A DNA stretch of 64,000 nucleotides, from assembly GCA_003224055.1 (NCBI GenBank), contig QHYE01000043.1, forward strand, positions 1-64,000, read 5' to 3'. Each line of letters opens with the position of its first letter. The first letter of the stretch is position 1. Under the pieces are notes generated by a model. That model saw only the letters and a list, made by a program, of their open reading frames with translations, was not told the DNA's origin and ran no database searches. This document shows positions 25,892 to 34,233 of the stretch, in pieces. Both the position numbers and the translations under genes were made by a program. This DNA is from Acidobacteriota bacterium. GTDB lineage: Bacteria; Acidobacteriota; Terriglobia; Acidiferrales; UBA7541.

Positions 25892-26368
25892 ATGCGCATA
25901 GCGGTCCTCACCATTAGCGACACGGCAGCGAAAAACGAACGTGAAGATTTGTCGGGACCGGCGGTGGTCGCATTTTGCCGCGGGCTGGGGTGGGAAGTTA
26001 CTTCGGCTTTTATCGTGTCCGATGATCCTGCAGATATTCGGGAGCAGTTACGTGTCCTTGCGGACTCTGGGCAAGTGGATCTACTGCTGACAACCGGTGG
26101 AACGGGGATTGGCCCGCGGGACAACACTCCGGAAGCGACGCAGGCTGTGGCGGACCGCATTGTGCCAGGGATTTCCGAAGAGATGCGGCGCAAAGGCCTG
26201 GAGCACACGCCGACGGCCGTGCTCTCGCGCAGCACGGCGGCCGTAAGAAGCAAGACGCTGATCGTCAACCTGCCCGGAAGCCCCAAAGGCGCTGTCGAAT
26301 CGTTGGAGGCGATAGCGCATCTGCTGCCTCACGCGGTAAAGGTCTTGAACGGCGCGCGACACGATTAA
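25892..26368 (+). CDS. mog: Molybdopterin adenylyltransferase (MogA/MoaB family)
   Basis: Adenylates molybdopterin before molybdate insertion by MoeA. The 158 residues start MRIAVLTISDTAAKNEREDLSGP, followed by the MPT-binding LLTTGGTGIGPRDNTPEATQAV and the NLPGSPKGAVESLEAI motif. The ATG at 25892 matches the family N-terminus; 25850, which overlaps the regulator gene, is possible but adds 14 unlike residues. It closes the moeA-moaC-regulator-mog group. Its stop overlaps the convergent hicB-like gene by four bases. Confidence 0.9.
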   Translation: MRIAVLTISDTAAKNEREDLSGPAVVAFCRGLGWEVTSAFIVSDDPADIREQLRVLADSGQVDLLLTTGGTGIGPRDNTPEATQAVADRIVPGISEEMRRKGLEHTPTAVLSRSTAAVRSKTLIVNLPGSPKGAVESLEAIAHLLPHAVKVLNGARHD

Positions 26369-26526
26369 TTGCCGAGACAGAGCGCGATAACCTCGCGGGC
26401 TCGTTTCATGAGTGTGTCGAGCGTCCTGGCCTGCGTGTGGCACCCGCGGAGAGAACGGACCGTGGCCACGTAATAGCCGGCCTCGTCCTGTTCAATCAAC
26501 ACCGTAAATTTCCTCTTTGGTTTCAC
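26365..26526 (-). CDS. Solitary HicB-like antitoxin-fold protein
   Basis: A 53-residue protein of the HicB/UPF0150 fold: KPKRKFTVLIEQDEAGYYVATVRSLRGCHTQARTLDTLMKRAREVIALCLGN. In toxin-antitoxin pairs this partially degraded RNase H fold binds HicA, but no hicA gene is adjacent on either side. The C-terminal DNA-binding domain of full HicB is also absent. The start is a GTG at 26526 with AGGAGGG seven bases upstream, which is far better than the TTG at 26565 given in the track. Role unknown. Confidence 0.7.
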   Translation of the reverse strand: MKPKRKFTVLIEQDEAGYYVATVRSLRGCHTQARTLDTLMKRAREVIALCLGN

Positions 26527-26613
26527 GGGTGGACCCTCCTGCAGTGATTCTAACATGGTGGGCAAGATTCTTAGGTTGACCGATTCCTGAATCGAGTCAA
26601 GAATGTTTGCACC

Positions 26614-27441
26614 ATGGAACAGAAACTAACAGACATGCGACTTGCAGTTTTGGGAACGGGAAAGCTCGGCGGAATCTTGCTTCGAGCCTATCTGAAGCAA
26701 GGACTCTTTGCGCCGAAAAACGTCAGCGCGACGGTGAAGCGCGGCGAAAAGGCCGCGGCCCTGGCGAAGGAGTTGGGCGTTGCGGTAACGACGGAGAATC
26801 GCAAGGCAGTGCAGGGAGCGGACATCGTGTTGCTGGGTGTGAAGCCCCAAGTGGTTGGAGATGTGCTGAAGGAAATCGCGCCGAAGCTGACTGCGAAGAC
26901 GCTGGTCATCTCTGTGGCAGCATCGGTGCCGACGAGCTACATCGAGCAGCGTCTGCGCGGGAAAGTGCCGGTGGTGCGGGCGATGCCGAATACGCCTTCG
27001 ACGGTGGGATGCGGAATGACGGGCATTTGCCGCGGCGCGCATGCGGGGGCGGAACACTTGGAAACAGCACGGGCCATGTTCGATGCAGTGGGTCGGACGG
27101 TGGTCGTTGACGAAAAAAATATGGATGCGGTGACCGGGCTCTCGGCGAGCGGGCCGGCCTTTGCCTATATTATTCTCGAGTCGCTGGCGGAAGCCGGGGT
27201 AAAAGTGGGCCTGCCACGCGACGTCGCGACGCTGCTGGCGGCGCAGACGATGAAGGGCGCGGCCAGCGTGGTCCTGGAAACGGGGGATCACCCGGCCTTG
27301 CTGAAAGACGCTGTGACCACGCCCGCCGGCTGCACGATTGACGGGATTCTGGAGCTGGAAGAGGGCAAGCTGCGAGTGACTTTGATCAAGGCGGTGGTGA
27401 AAGCAACGAGCCGGGCGGGCGAACTGCTATTTGAGAAATAA
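26614..27441 (+). CDS. proC: Pyrroline-5-carboxylate reductase
   Basis: Reduces 1-pyrroline-5-carboxylate to proline with NAD(P)H, the last step of proline synthesis. The 275 residues start with a Rossmann motif (LAVLGTGKLGGILLRAY), contain RAMPNTPSTVGCGMTGI, and end with the family signature region ASGPAFAYIILESLAEAG...LLKDAVTTPAGCTIDGI. The start may be MEQKLTDMRLAV at 26614 or the second ATG at 26635. It lies just upstream of nuoA with a possible promoter between them. Confidence 0.95.
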   Translation: MEQKLTDMRLAVLGTGKLGGILLRAYLKQGLFAPKNVSATVKRGEKAAALAKELGVAVTTENRKAVQGADIVLLGVKPQVVGDVLKEIAPKLTAKTLVISVAASVPTSYIEQRLRGKVPVVRAMPNTPSTVGCGMTGICRGAHAGAEHLETARAMFDAVGRTVVVDEKNMDAVTGLSASGPAFAYIILESLAEAGVKVGLPRDVATLLAAQTMKGAASVVLETGDHPALLKDAVTTPAGCTIDGILELEEGKLRVTLIKAVVKATSRAGELLFEK

Positions 27442-27448
27442 CGGGTAG

Positions 27449-27476
27449 TTGCCTGTGTTCGAATTGATGGTAGGAT
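27449..27476 (+). promoter_or_regulatory. Possible promoter of the nuo1-atp cluster
   Basis: TTGCCT, a 16-base spacer and TAGGAT lie 19 bases before the nuoA ATG. The match is modest. GAGGGGG precedes the ATG as ribosome site. Confidence 0.3.
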
Positions 27477-27494
27477 GCTGCGCGTGAGGGGGCC

Positions 27495-27869
27495 ATGCCG
27501 AACCAATACCTCCCGGTACTGATTTATGCGGCACTGGTGATCGCGTTTCCTGCAGTGACGCTCATTGCGGCAAAGCTCATTCGCCCCACGTCCACGAACG
27601 TCGGCGCAAAACTGAAGCCTTATGAATGCGGGATCCCGCCTGAAGGAGACGCGCGACGGCGGTACTCGGTGCGGTTTTATATCATTGCCATGATGTTCGT
27701 CATTTTTGACGTGGAGACCATGTTCCTGATCCCCTGGGCGATTTTGTACAAGGGGTGGGTGGCGGCGCATATGGGGCTCTTTGCGCTGACATCGATGCTA
27801 GTATTCCTGGGGATCTTGCTCGTCGGATACTTGTGGCTGTACAAGAAGGGCGCGTTGGAATGGGCCTAG
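27495..27869 (+). CDS. nuoA: NADH-quinone oxidoreductase subunit A (cluster 1)
   Basis: Membrane subunit of complex I, 124 residues with three helices. The invariant YECGIPPEGDARRRYSVRFYIIAMMFVIFDVETMFLIPWA segment is intact and faces the quinone tunnel. It opens the plus-strand complex I cluster. The next gene is nuoC after a 166-base gap; nuoB, normally between them, is absent. The second nuoA (52337-52708) has similar motifs but clearly differs in sequence. Confidence 0.95.
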   Translation: MPNQYLPVLIYAALVIAFPAVTLIAAKLIRPTSTNVGAKLKPYECGIPPEGDARRRYSVRFYIIAMMFVIFDVETMFLIPWAILYKGWVAAHMGLFALTSMLVFLGILLVGYLWLYKKGALEWA

Positions 27870-28035
27870 CCGAATCGAGGAGTGAGCTTTCCGGCACGGC
27901 TATTTCCGCAAAGTGCTTCTGATTGACGAGGTTGGCGGCGTGTGTTAGAAACGCGGCGTTCCGTCTCTTGACAGCTCCGCCGTTGTAGATTGTGAATGCG
28001 GAGCCGAACCTTGTATTTAGCAACATCCGGGGTCC
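27870..28035. other. Gap where nuoB would be expected
   Basis: 166 bases between nuoA and nuoC with no coding frame and no trace of NuoB cysteine motifs. A TTGTGA...TATTTA pair with an 18-base spacer (about 27988-28017) could be an internal promoter for nuoC onward. Confidence 0.4.
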
Positions 28036-28710
28036 ATGGCTGACGAGCCGAAGGAACCACAACCACCCTCAGTGCCCACGGGCGAGCAGCCCGCGAGCAA
28101 GCCATCTCCCGTCTCAACTCCCGCTGCAAAGCCCGCGGACGCAGGCGTGCCGGCTACTCCTGCAAAACTGGCCGCGCCACCGGCTCCTCCCAAGCCTCCC
28201 GTGGTGCTGCAGACTCCACTAAATAATGAAATAGTGGCGCGGTATCGGGCCAAATTTGGCGCGGCGATCGTGGATGCCATCGAGGACCGCAAGCAGGCGA
28301 TTCTTGTCGTGGAGAGCGGGCGGCTGGCAGAGATCGCGCTATACACGCGCGACGAAGAGAAATTTGAAATGCTGTCGGACCTGACGGCCGTGGATTGGCC
28401 GAAACGGGAAAAACGATTTGATGTGGTGCTCAATCTCTATTCGTTTGCGAAAAACGAGCGGCTGCGGCTGAAGGCGCAGGCTGCTGAAGGGGAAGAAGTC
28501 CCGAGTGTCGTGGGAGTCTGGGTTGCGGCAAATTGGCTGGAGCGGGAAGCGTTTGACATGTTTGGGATCATTTTCTCCGGCCATCCGGACCTGAAGCGGA
28601 TTCTGCTGCCGGACGAGTGGCAAGGCTATCCGCTGCGGAAGGACTACGACATCCTTCAGCAGGACACGGCGTGGGTGCGGGAAAATCTTGGAATCGAAAG
28701 CGGGCAGTGA
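28036..28710 (+). CDS. nuoC: NADH-quinone oxidoreductase subunit C (cluster 1)
   Basis: Peripheral arm subunit of 224 residues. The NuoC core begins near residue 62 ([14 protein letters not shown]) and includes [61 protein letters not shown]. Before it is a 60-residue Pro/Ala/Lys-rich stretch ([20 protein letters not shown]) that the NuoC of cluster 2 lacks and that is probably disordered. It lies 30 bases before the start proposed for nuoD, in the same frame, separated by a TGA. Confidence 0.94.
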   Translation: MADEPKEPQPPSVPTGEQPASKPSPVSTPAAKPADAGVPATPAKLAAPPAPPKPPVVLQTPLNNEIVARYRAKFGAAIVDAIEDRKQAILVVESGRLAEIALYTRDEEKFEMLSDLTAVDWPKREKRFDVVLNLYSFAKNERLRLKAQAAEGEEVPSVVGVWVAANWLEREAFDMFGIIFSGHPDLKRILLPDEWQGYPLRKDYDILQQDTAWVRENLGIESGQ

Positions 28711-28740
28711 GATGGGCCTGGCTGTGAAAAGGACACGACG

Positions 28741-29871
28741 CTGACTATCGAAGCCACAAACGACCGCAAGACGCTGCTGGGGGCGGAAGAGCTGGTCATT
28801 AATATGGGCCCGCAGCATCCGTCGACCCACGGCGTGTTGCGCGTGAAGCTGAAGCTCGATGGCGAGCGAGTCATCGGGTCGGAGTGTGTGATCGGGTATC
28901 TGCACCGCGGCGTGGAAAAAATCGCGGAGAACCGCACGTATCAACAGTTCGCGCCATACGTGGACCGCATGGACTACGTGGCGGCGGTCAGCAACGGTCT
29001 GGGATATTGCGAGGCGATCGAAAAACTATTGGTGGCGGAAGCGCCGCCGCGGGCTCGCGTGATTCGAACGATTCTCACGGAGCTCCAGCGGATCGCCAGC
29101 CACCTGCTCTGGCTGGGGACCCATGCGCTGGACATCGGTGCGCTGACGCCGCTCTTTTACTGCTTCCGCGAGCGGGAAGAAATTTTGAAAATCCTGGAAA
29201 AGTATTGCGGGGCGCGCCTGACCACGCACGCGTTTCGAATCGGCGGGTTGCAATACGAAGCCTATGATACGTTTGAAAAAGATGTGGAGCGGTTCTGCAA
29301 GGATTTCGAATCGCGCATCGTGGAATACGAAACGCTGCTGACAAACAACCGCATCTGGATCGGGCGCACGAAAGGCGTGGGGATCCTGACGGCCGAAGAT
29401 GCCATCGCGTATGGCGTGACCGGGCCGGTGCTGCGGGCCAGCGGCGTGAAGTGGGACATTCGCAAAGCCATGCCCTACGCGGCTTACGACCAGTACAAGT
29501 TTGAAATTCCCGTGGGCACGACGGGGGATACGTATGACCGTTACCTGGTGCGCATGGAAGAGATGCGGCAGTCGCGACTGATCTGTTTGCAGGCAATTGA
29601 GAATATTCCGCCGGGGCCGATTATGGCGAAAGTGGGTAAGGTGTTGAAGCCGCCGCCAGGCGAGGTCTATCACGCGATCGAAGCACCGAAGGGGGAACTG
29701 GGATATTACGTGGTGAGCGACGGAACGGTGCAGCCGTATCGCGTGCGGATTCGCCCGCCGTCATTCATTAATTTGCAAGCGTTTGACCGCATGGTGCGGG
29801 GACATCTGGTGGCGGACGTAGTGGCAATTATCGGAACGATTGACATCGTGCTCGGGGAAGTGGACCGCTGA
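28741..29871 (+). CDS. nuoD: NADH-quinone oxidoreductase subunit D (cluster 1)
   Basis: The 49-kDa-type subunit that forms much of the quinone site. Motifs: [83 protein letters not shown] and [12 protein letters not shown] at the C-terminus. The track begins at ATG 28804, just before [10 protein letters not shown], which is too short for the family. Upstream in frame there is no ATG, but a CTG at 28741 has AAAAGGA seven bases before it and gives [21 protein letters not shown], a normal N-terminus. A ten-codon frame ([10 protein letters not shown], 28712) overlaps this start. The start is therefore uncertain. Confidence 0.9.
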   Translation: MTIEATNDRKTLLGAEELVINMGPQHPSTHGVLRVKLKLDGERVIGSECVIGYLHRGVEKIAENRTYQQFAPYVDRMDYVAAVSNGLGYCEAIEKLLVAEAPPRARVIRTILTELQRIASHLLWLGTHALDIGALTPLFYCFREREEILKILEKYCGARLTTHAFRIGGLQYEAYDTFEKDVERFCKDFESRIVEYETLLTNNRIWIGRTKGVGILTAEDAIAYGVTGPVLRASGVKWDIRKAMPYAAYDQYKFEIPVGTTGDTYDRYLVRMEEMRQSRLICLQAIENIPPGPIMAKVGKVLKPPPGEVYHAIEAPKGELGYYVVSDGTVQPYRVRIRPPSFINLQAFDRMVRGHLVADVVAIIGTIDIVLGEVDR

Positions 29872-31244
29872 TGCAGGCCGCGACCCAAGCGACGCTGGAT
29901 TTCTTGAAGCTCTACTGGGCGCCGTTGCTCTGTGGAGTGGTGATTGTTGCGGTCCTGCCGTTGATCGTCGGCTACATCGTATTGGTCGAGCGCAAATTGA
30001 TGGCGGACATGCAGGCGCGGCTGGGGCCGATGCGCGTGGGGCCACACGGATTGCTGCAGCCCATCGCGGACGCGGTGAAGCTGCTCATCAAGGAAGACAT
30101 TATTCCGGATGACGCGGACAAACTGGTGTTCTGGCTGGCGCCGGTGTTCTCTGTGGGGGCGGCGCTGCTCGCGATAGCTGGCCTGGCCTTCGGCCCGGCG
30201 TTTCAAATTGCGCAGGATCTCAACATTGGGATTTTGTTTGTCGTGGGCATCAGCGCGCTCGGTATTTTCGGGATTGTGCTGGGTGGCTGGGCTTCGAACA
30301 GCCATTACTCGCTGATGGGGGCGCTGCGAAGTTCGGCGCAGTTGGTGAGTTATGAGACAGCAGCCGGGATGGCGTTGGTGTGTGGTTTGCTGTTTGCAGG
30401 GACGCTGAATATCAAGTCGATTGTGGCCGCGCAAGGGACGCAGGGCGTGTGGTTTGGCTTCCTCGCGCCGGTGGCGTTCTTCACGTATCTGGTGGCTTCG
30501 ATTGCCGAAACCAATCGCGCGCCGTTTGACTTGCCGGAGGCGGAGTCCGAACTCGTGGCCGGTTATATGACGGAGTTCAGTGGATTTCGCTGGTCGCTTT
30601 ATTTTCTGGCGGAATACACGAACATGATCGTGGTGGCTTCGGTAGCGACGACCTTGTTTTTGGGCGGATGGCTGCGGCCGTTTGCGAATGTTCGCTGGCT
30701 GAATTTTCTGGATTATCTCCCACCGCTGCTGATGATGGGAATCGCGGGCTATTGCGTTTTGCGAATGCCAAAGCAGCCGACGCGCGTGCAGCAGATGTTC
30801 ATGCTGGCTGTGGCCGGCTTGTGTTTGGTTGTGGCGATGGTGCTGGCCGCGCCGGTGCTGCTGCCGTTCGTGAAACCGTCGTTAAAGGAGGCGGTAGCTC
30901 CTTTTTATGCAGGAATTCACGGGGGATTCTGGTTCATCTTCAAAGTGAGTGCATACCTTTATTTCTTCATGTGGCTGCGTTTTACGATACCGCGCTACCG
31001 CTTCGATCAACTGATGCGGCTGGGATGGCATTTCCTGATTCCGCTATCCATCATTAACGTCCTCGTGGTTGGCGTGGCGTTGATTGTCGGCAGCTACTTT
31101 AATCTACAGGGCTGGGCGCTGCTGCTGGCGACGACGCCGGCGGCGATCGTTGCTCTGGTGGCGGCGCTCGCGATCTTGTCGATCGATCAAAAAAAACAGG
31201 CGCGGCAGGCAGGAACCGCGGCCACGGATTTTTATGCTGGATAA
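29871..31244 (+). CDS. nuoH: NADH-quinone oxidoreductase subunit H (cluster 1)
   Basis: Membrane subunit that joins the quinone pocket to the proton-pumping arm. The 457 residues are longer than most NuoH proteins. Conserved parts include VERKLMADMQARLGPMRVGPHGLLQPIADAVKLLIKEDIIP, GGWASNSHYSLMGALRSSAQLVSYETAAG, AETNRAPFDLPEAESELVAGYMTEFSG and RFTIPRYRFDQLMRLGWHFLIPLSI. It overlaps the nuoD stop by one base (TGATG). nuoI, normally next, is missing; nuoJ starts inside the nuoH 3' end. Confidence 0.95.
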   Translation: MQAATQATLDFLKLYWAPLLCGVVIVAVLPLIVGYIVLVERKLMADMQARLGPMRVGPHGLLQPIADAVKLLIKEDIIPDDADKLVFWLAPVFSVGAALLAIAGLAFGPAFQIAQDLNIGILFVVGISALGIFGIVLGGWASNSHYSLMGALRSSAQLVSYETAAGMALVCGLLFAGTLNIKSIVAAQGTQGVWFGFLAPVAFFTYLVASIAETNRAPFDLPEAESELVAGYMTEFSGFRWSLYFLAEYTNMIVVASVATTLFLGGWLRPFANVRWLNFLDYLPPLLMMGIAGYCVLRMPKQPTRVQQMFMLAVAGLCLVVAMVLAAPVLLPFVKPSLKEAVAPFYAGIHGGFWFIFKVSAYLYFFMWLRFTIPRYRFDQLMRLGWHFLIPLSIINVLVVGVALIVGSYFNLQGWALLLATTPAAIVALVAALAILSIDQKKQARQAGTAATDFYAG

Positions 31245-31752
31245 AGTCATATTTTATTTTTTCGCCGGGATCGCGGTGGGCAGCGCGGCGCTCATGGTGA
31301 CGCGGCGCAACGCCGTGCACAGCGCGATCTTTTTAATCGCGACGCTACTGGCGACGGCGGGAATCTTTCTCCAGTTACGCGCGGAATTCATTTTCATCGT
31401 GCAAATTATTCTGTACGTCGGCGGGATCATGGTGCTGTTTATTTTTGTGATCATGCTGGTCAACCTGGATGTGGCTCTGCTCCAGATCAAATTCGCGCGG
31501 CAGAAGTGGGTAGCGCTAGTCGTGACGCTGGCACTGACAGCACAAGTTGGGTTGTTGTTCTGGACCACGGGGAAAATGCCCGGCCAGGGATTTCCTATTT
31601 TGACGGCGGCACCGGTCAATCGATTGCCGCCAAATGCCGAAGCGGTGGCCAAGAGTTTGTTCAGCTCGTACCTGCTGCCGTTTGAGATTGCTTCGGTGTT
31701 GTTGCTGGTGGCGATGATTGGCGCGGTCGTGATGGCAAAGAAGAGGACCTGA
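31234..31752 (+). CDS. nuoJ: NADH-quinone oxidoreductase subunit J (cluster 1)
   Basis: Membrane subunit with five helices, 172 residues. MLDKVIFYFFAGIAVGSAALMVTRRNAVHSAIFL and QIILYVGGIMVLFIFVIMLVNLD are typical. The ATG at 31234 lies 11 bases inside nuoH, suggesting coupling; the track start at 31084 reads an Arg-rich shadow of nuoH. The loop containing the pi-bulge helix (ILYVGGIMVLFIF) is intact. Confidence 0.93.
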   Translation: MLDKVIFYFFAGIAVGSAALMVTRRNAVHSAIFLIATLLATAGIFLQLRAEFIFIVQIILYVGGIMVLFIFVIMLVNLDVALLQIKFARQKWVALVVTLALTAQVGLLFWTTGKMPGQGFPILTAAPVNRLPPNAEAVAKSLFSSYLLPFEIASVLLLVAMIGAVVMAKKRT

Positions 31753-31759
31753 GGAGCGG

Positions 31760-32062
31760 ATGCTTCCGATTGGACACTATTTATTTTTGAGCATGGCGCT
31801 GTTCCTTCTCGGCGTGATCGGCGTGATTACGAGGCGCAATGTGATCGTCGTGCTGATGTCCATCGAACTGATTCTGAATGCGGTGAACATCAATCTGGTG
31901 GCGTTTTCACGGTTGTACGGTGACGTGGCGGGGCAGGTCTTCGCACTTTTCATCATTGCGGATGCTGCGGCGGAGGCAGCGGTCGGATTAGGCATCATTA
32001 TCGCGTTTTTCCGGAACCGCGAGACGGTTTTGGCTGACGAAATGGACTTGCTGAAGTGGTAG
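31760..32062 (+). CDS. nuoK: NADH-quinone oxidoreductase subunit K (cluster 1)
   Basis: A 100-residue, three-helix subunit homologous to MrpC antiporter proteins. The two buried glutamates of the proton path are visible in SIELILNAVNINLVAF and DAAAEAAVGLGIIIAFFRNR. GGAGCGG precedes the ATG. Size and motifs are standard. Confidence 0.95.
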   Translation: MLPIGHYLFLSMALFLLGVIGVITRRNVIVVLMSIELILNAVNINLVAFSRLYGDVAGQVFALFIIADAAAEAAVGLGIIIAFFRNRETVLADEMDLLKW

Positions 32063-32099
32063 GGCCGCGCTACGAAATGAGAGAAAGAACAAAACTCAG

Positions 32100-34223
32100 A
32101 TGAATCCCACAGGCTACTTTCTCGATCACCTGTGGCTGATTCCCCTGTTTCCGCTGGCCACCGCGGCGCTGATGCTCTTTTTCGGCAAGCGGCTCCCAAA
32201 AATCGGAGTCAGTGTTCTGTGCGTTGGCAGCGTCGGACTGTCTTTTATCTACGGTGTGGGCGCGGTTTCGCAATTACTCGCGGCCGATCCAGAGCGTCGC
32301 GTGGCGCAGCAAATCCTGTTCGAATGGCTGACGCCCGGCGCGATGCAGATAAGCGGCGGGCATCTCGTGCGGTTTGTGGCGGACTGGGGATTCCTGCTGG
32401 ATCCGTTGTCAGCGGTGATGGTTTTGGTGGTTACCGGCGTCGGCTTCCTGATTCACGTGTATTCCGTTGGATACATGGGGCACGAAGGCGGCTACTACCG
32501 TTTCTTCGGCTACATGAATCTGTTTATGTTCGCGATGCTGACTCTGGTGCTGGCAAACAACCTGCTGCTCATGTTTGTCGGCTGGGAAGGCGTCGGCCTG
32601 TGCAGCTATTTGCTGATCGGATTTTATTTCCTGAAGAAATCGGCCTCCGATGCGGGGAAAAAAGCGTTCATCGTGAATCGGATCGGCGACGCAGGATTTT
32701 TGCTGGGACTGTTGCTGACGGCAGTGACTCTGGGCACGATTCGCTTCACGGCGGCGGGTTTGCCGGAGTCGGCGGGGTATTCAGGAATATTGCAGTCGCT
32801 GGAGTCGGCGGTGCATGCGGGGACGCTTGCTTATGGCGCTCCTGTGCTCACAGCAATTGCATTGCTGCTCTTCGTGGGTGCGGCTGGAAAGTCGGCGCAG
32901 ATTCCGCTCTACGTCTGGCTACCGGACGCGATGGAGGGACCGACGCCGGTGAGTGCGCTGATCCATGCCGCGACGATGGTGACCGCCGGCGTTTACATGG
33001 TGGTTCGCATGAGCGCCGTGTATCAGCTCGCGCCATTCGCCTTGGACGTTGTTGCCGTGATCGGGGCCGTGACGGCGGTGTTTGCGGCGTCGATGGCGCT
33101 GGTGCAGAACGACATCAAGAAAATCCTGGCGTATTCGACCATCAGCCAGCTTGGCTACATGTTCCTGGCGCTGGGCGTGGGCGCGTTTGCGGCGGGCATT
33201 TTTCACTTGATGACCCATGCTTTCTTCAAGGCTCTGCTGTTTCTCGGCGCTGGCAGCGTCATTCACGCGATGTCCGGGGAACAGGATCTGCGGAAGATGG
33301 GCGGTTTGTGGAACAAGATCCCAACCACTGCGAGGACATTCTTAATTGCAACGCTGGCGATCTCGGGAGTCTTTCCCTTTGCGGGATTTTTCAGCAAGGA
33401 TGAAATCCTCGGGCGCGCCATTGATCGTTATTTTTTCTTGTGGCTGATTGGGTTTATCACCGCGGGGATGACAGCGTTCTATATGTTCCGGCTGTTCTTC
33501 CTGGCATTTTCCGGATACTCGCGGGCCGATGAACATGCTGAAAAGCATGTTCACGAATCGCCCCCATCGATGACCGTCCCGCTGATGATTCTGGCGGGAC
33601 TCTCGATCGTTGGTGGGTGGATCGGCTGGCCGGGCTCCTTGGGGGGAGAGAACCGCTTCGAAAGGTTTCTCGAACCTGTCCTGGCTGGCGCCGTAACGGA
33701 GACGGGAGCGGTAAAGTTCGCGCATCACGGATTGGCCAAGGAATATTTCTTGATGGTGCTGTCTCTGGCGATTGCCGGCGCGGGTATCTGGCTGGCCTAT
33801 CAATTCTATCGAACCAAGCGCATCGCACCGGAGCTGGTCGCCGCGAAATGGCCGCGCGTTTACGACCTGCTTCTCTATAAATATTATGTGGACGAGCTTT
33901 ACGATAAGTTGGTCGTGAATCGCGTCAAGGATTTGGGGACGTGGCTCGGTGTTTTCGATGCGAAAGTGATCGATGGCCTCGGCGTGGACGGGACAGGCTG
34001 GCTGATGCGCTACGCATCGAAGATTTCGATGTGGTGGGACAAGTGGGTGATCGACGGGCTGCTGAATCTCGTCGCGAAGTTGACGCAGCTTTTCAGTTAT
34101 CCGGTCCGGCTTTTGCAAACCGGAAAGTTTTCCAACTACGCGATGCTGATTCTGGTCGGATTGGCGGTTCTGCTGGCGTATTACGGGCGCCATATGCATA
34201 CGCTGCTGCGCGCGGTGCACTGA
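32100..34223 (+). CDS. nuoL: NADH-quinone oxidoreductase subunit L (cluster 1)
   Basis: The distal antiporter-like pump subunit, 707 residues, related to MrpA. It has FVGWEGVGLCSYLLIGFYF with the key Glu, KSAQIPLYVWLPDAMEGPTPVSALIHAATMVTAGVYMV with the pump Lys, and LAYSTISQLGYMFLALGVGAFAAGIFHLMTHAFFKALLFLGAGSVIH. The C-terminus carries the amphipathic lateral helix and final anchor helix. The cluster 2 NuoL (42516-44498) is shorter and divergent, so this is not a recent duplication. Confidence 0.96.
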   Translation: MNPTGYFLDHLWLIPLFPLATAALMLFFGKRLPKIGVSVLCVGSVGLSFIYGVGAVSQLLAADPERRVAQQILFEWLTPGAMQISGGHLVRFVADWGFLLDPLSAVMVLVVTGVGFLIHVYSVGYMGHEGGYYRFFGYMNLFMFAMLTLVLANNLLLMFVGWEGVGLCSYLLIGFYFLKKSASDAGKKAFIVNRIGDAGFLLGLLLTAVTLGTIRFTAAGLPESAGYSGILQSLESAVHAGTLAYGAPVLTAIALLLFVGAAGKSAQIPLYVWLPDAMEGPTPVSALIHAATMVTAGVYMVVRMSAVYQLAPFALDVVAVIGAVTAVFAASMALVQNDIKKILAYSTISQLGYMFLALGVGAFAAGIFHLMTHAFFKALLFLGAGSVIHAMSGEQDLRKMGGLWNKIPTTARTFLIATLAISGVFPFAGFFSKDEILGRAIDRYFFLWLIGFITAGMTAFYMFRLFFLAFSGYSRADEHAEKHVHESPPSMTVPLMILAGLSIVGGWIGWPGSLGGENRFERFLEPVLAGAVTETGAVKFAHHGLAKEYFLMVLSLAIAGAGIWLAYQFYRTKRIAPELVAAKWPRVYDLLLYKYYVDELYDKLVVNRVKDLGTWLGVFDAKVIDGLGVDGTGWLMRYASKISMWWDKWVIDGLLNLVAKLTQLFSYPVRLLQTGKFSNYAMLILVGLAVLLAYYGRHMHTLLRAVH

Positions 34224-34233
34224 GAGGCGAAGA

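Noticed and set aside
27870-28035. Possible remnant of nuoB
   Set aside because: Only 166 bases; no cysteine pattern or NuoB text in any frame.
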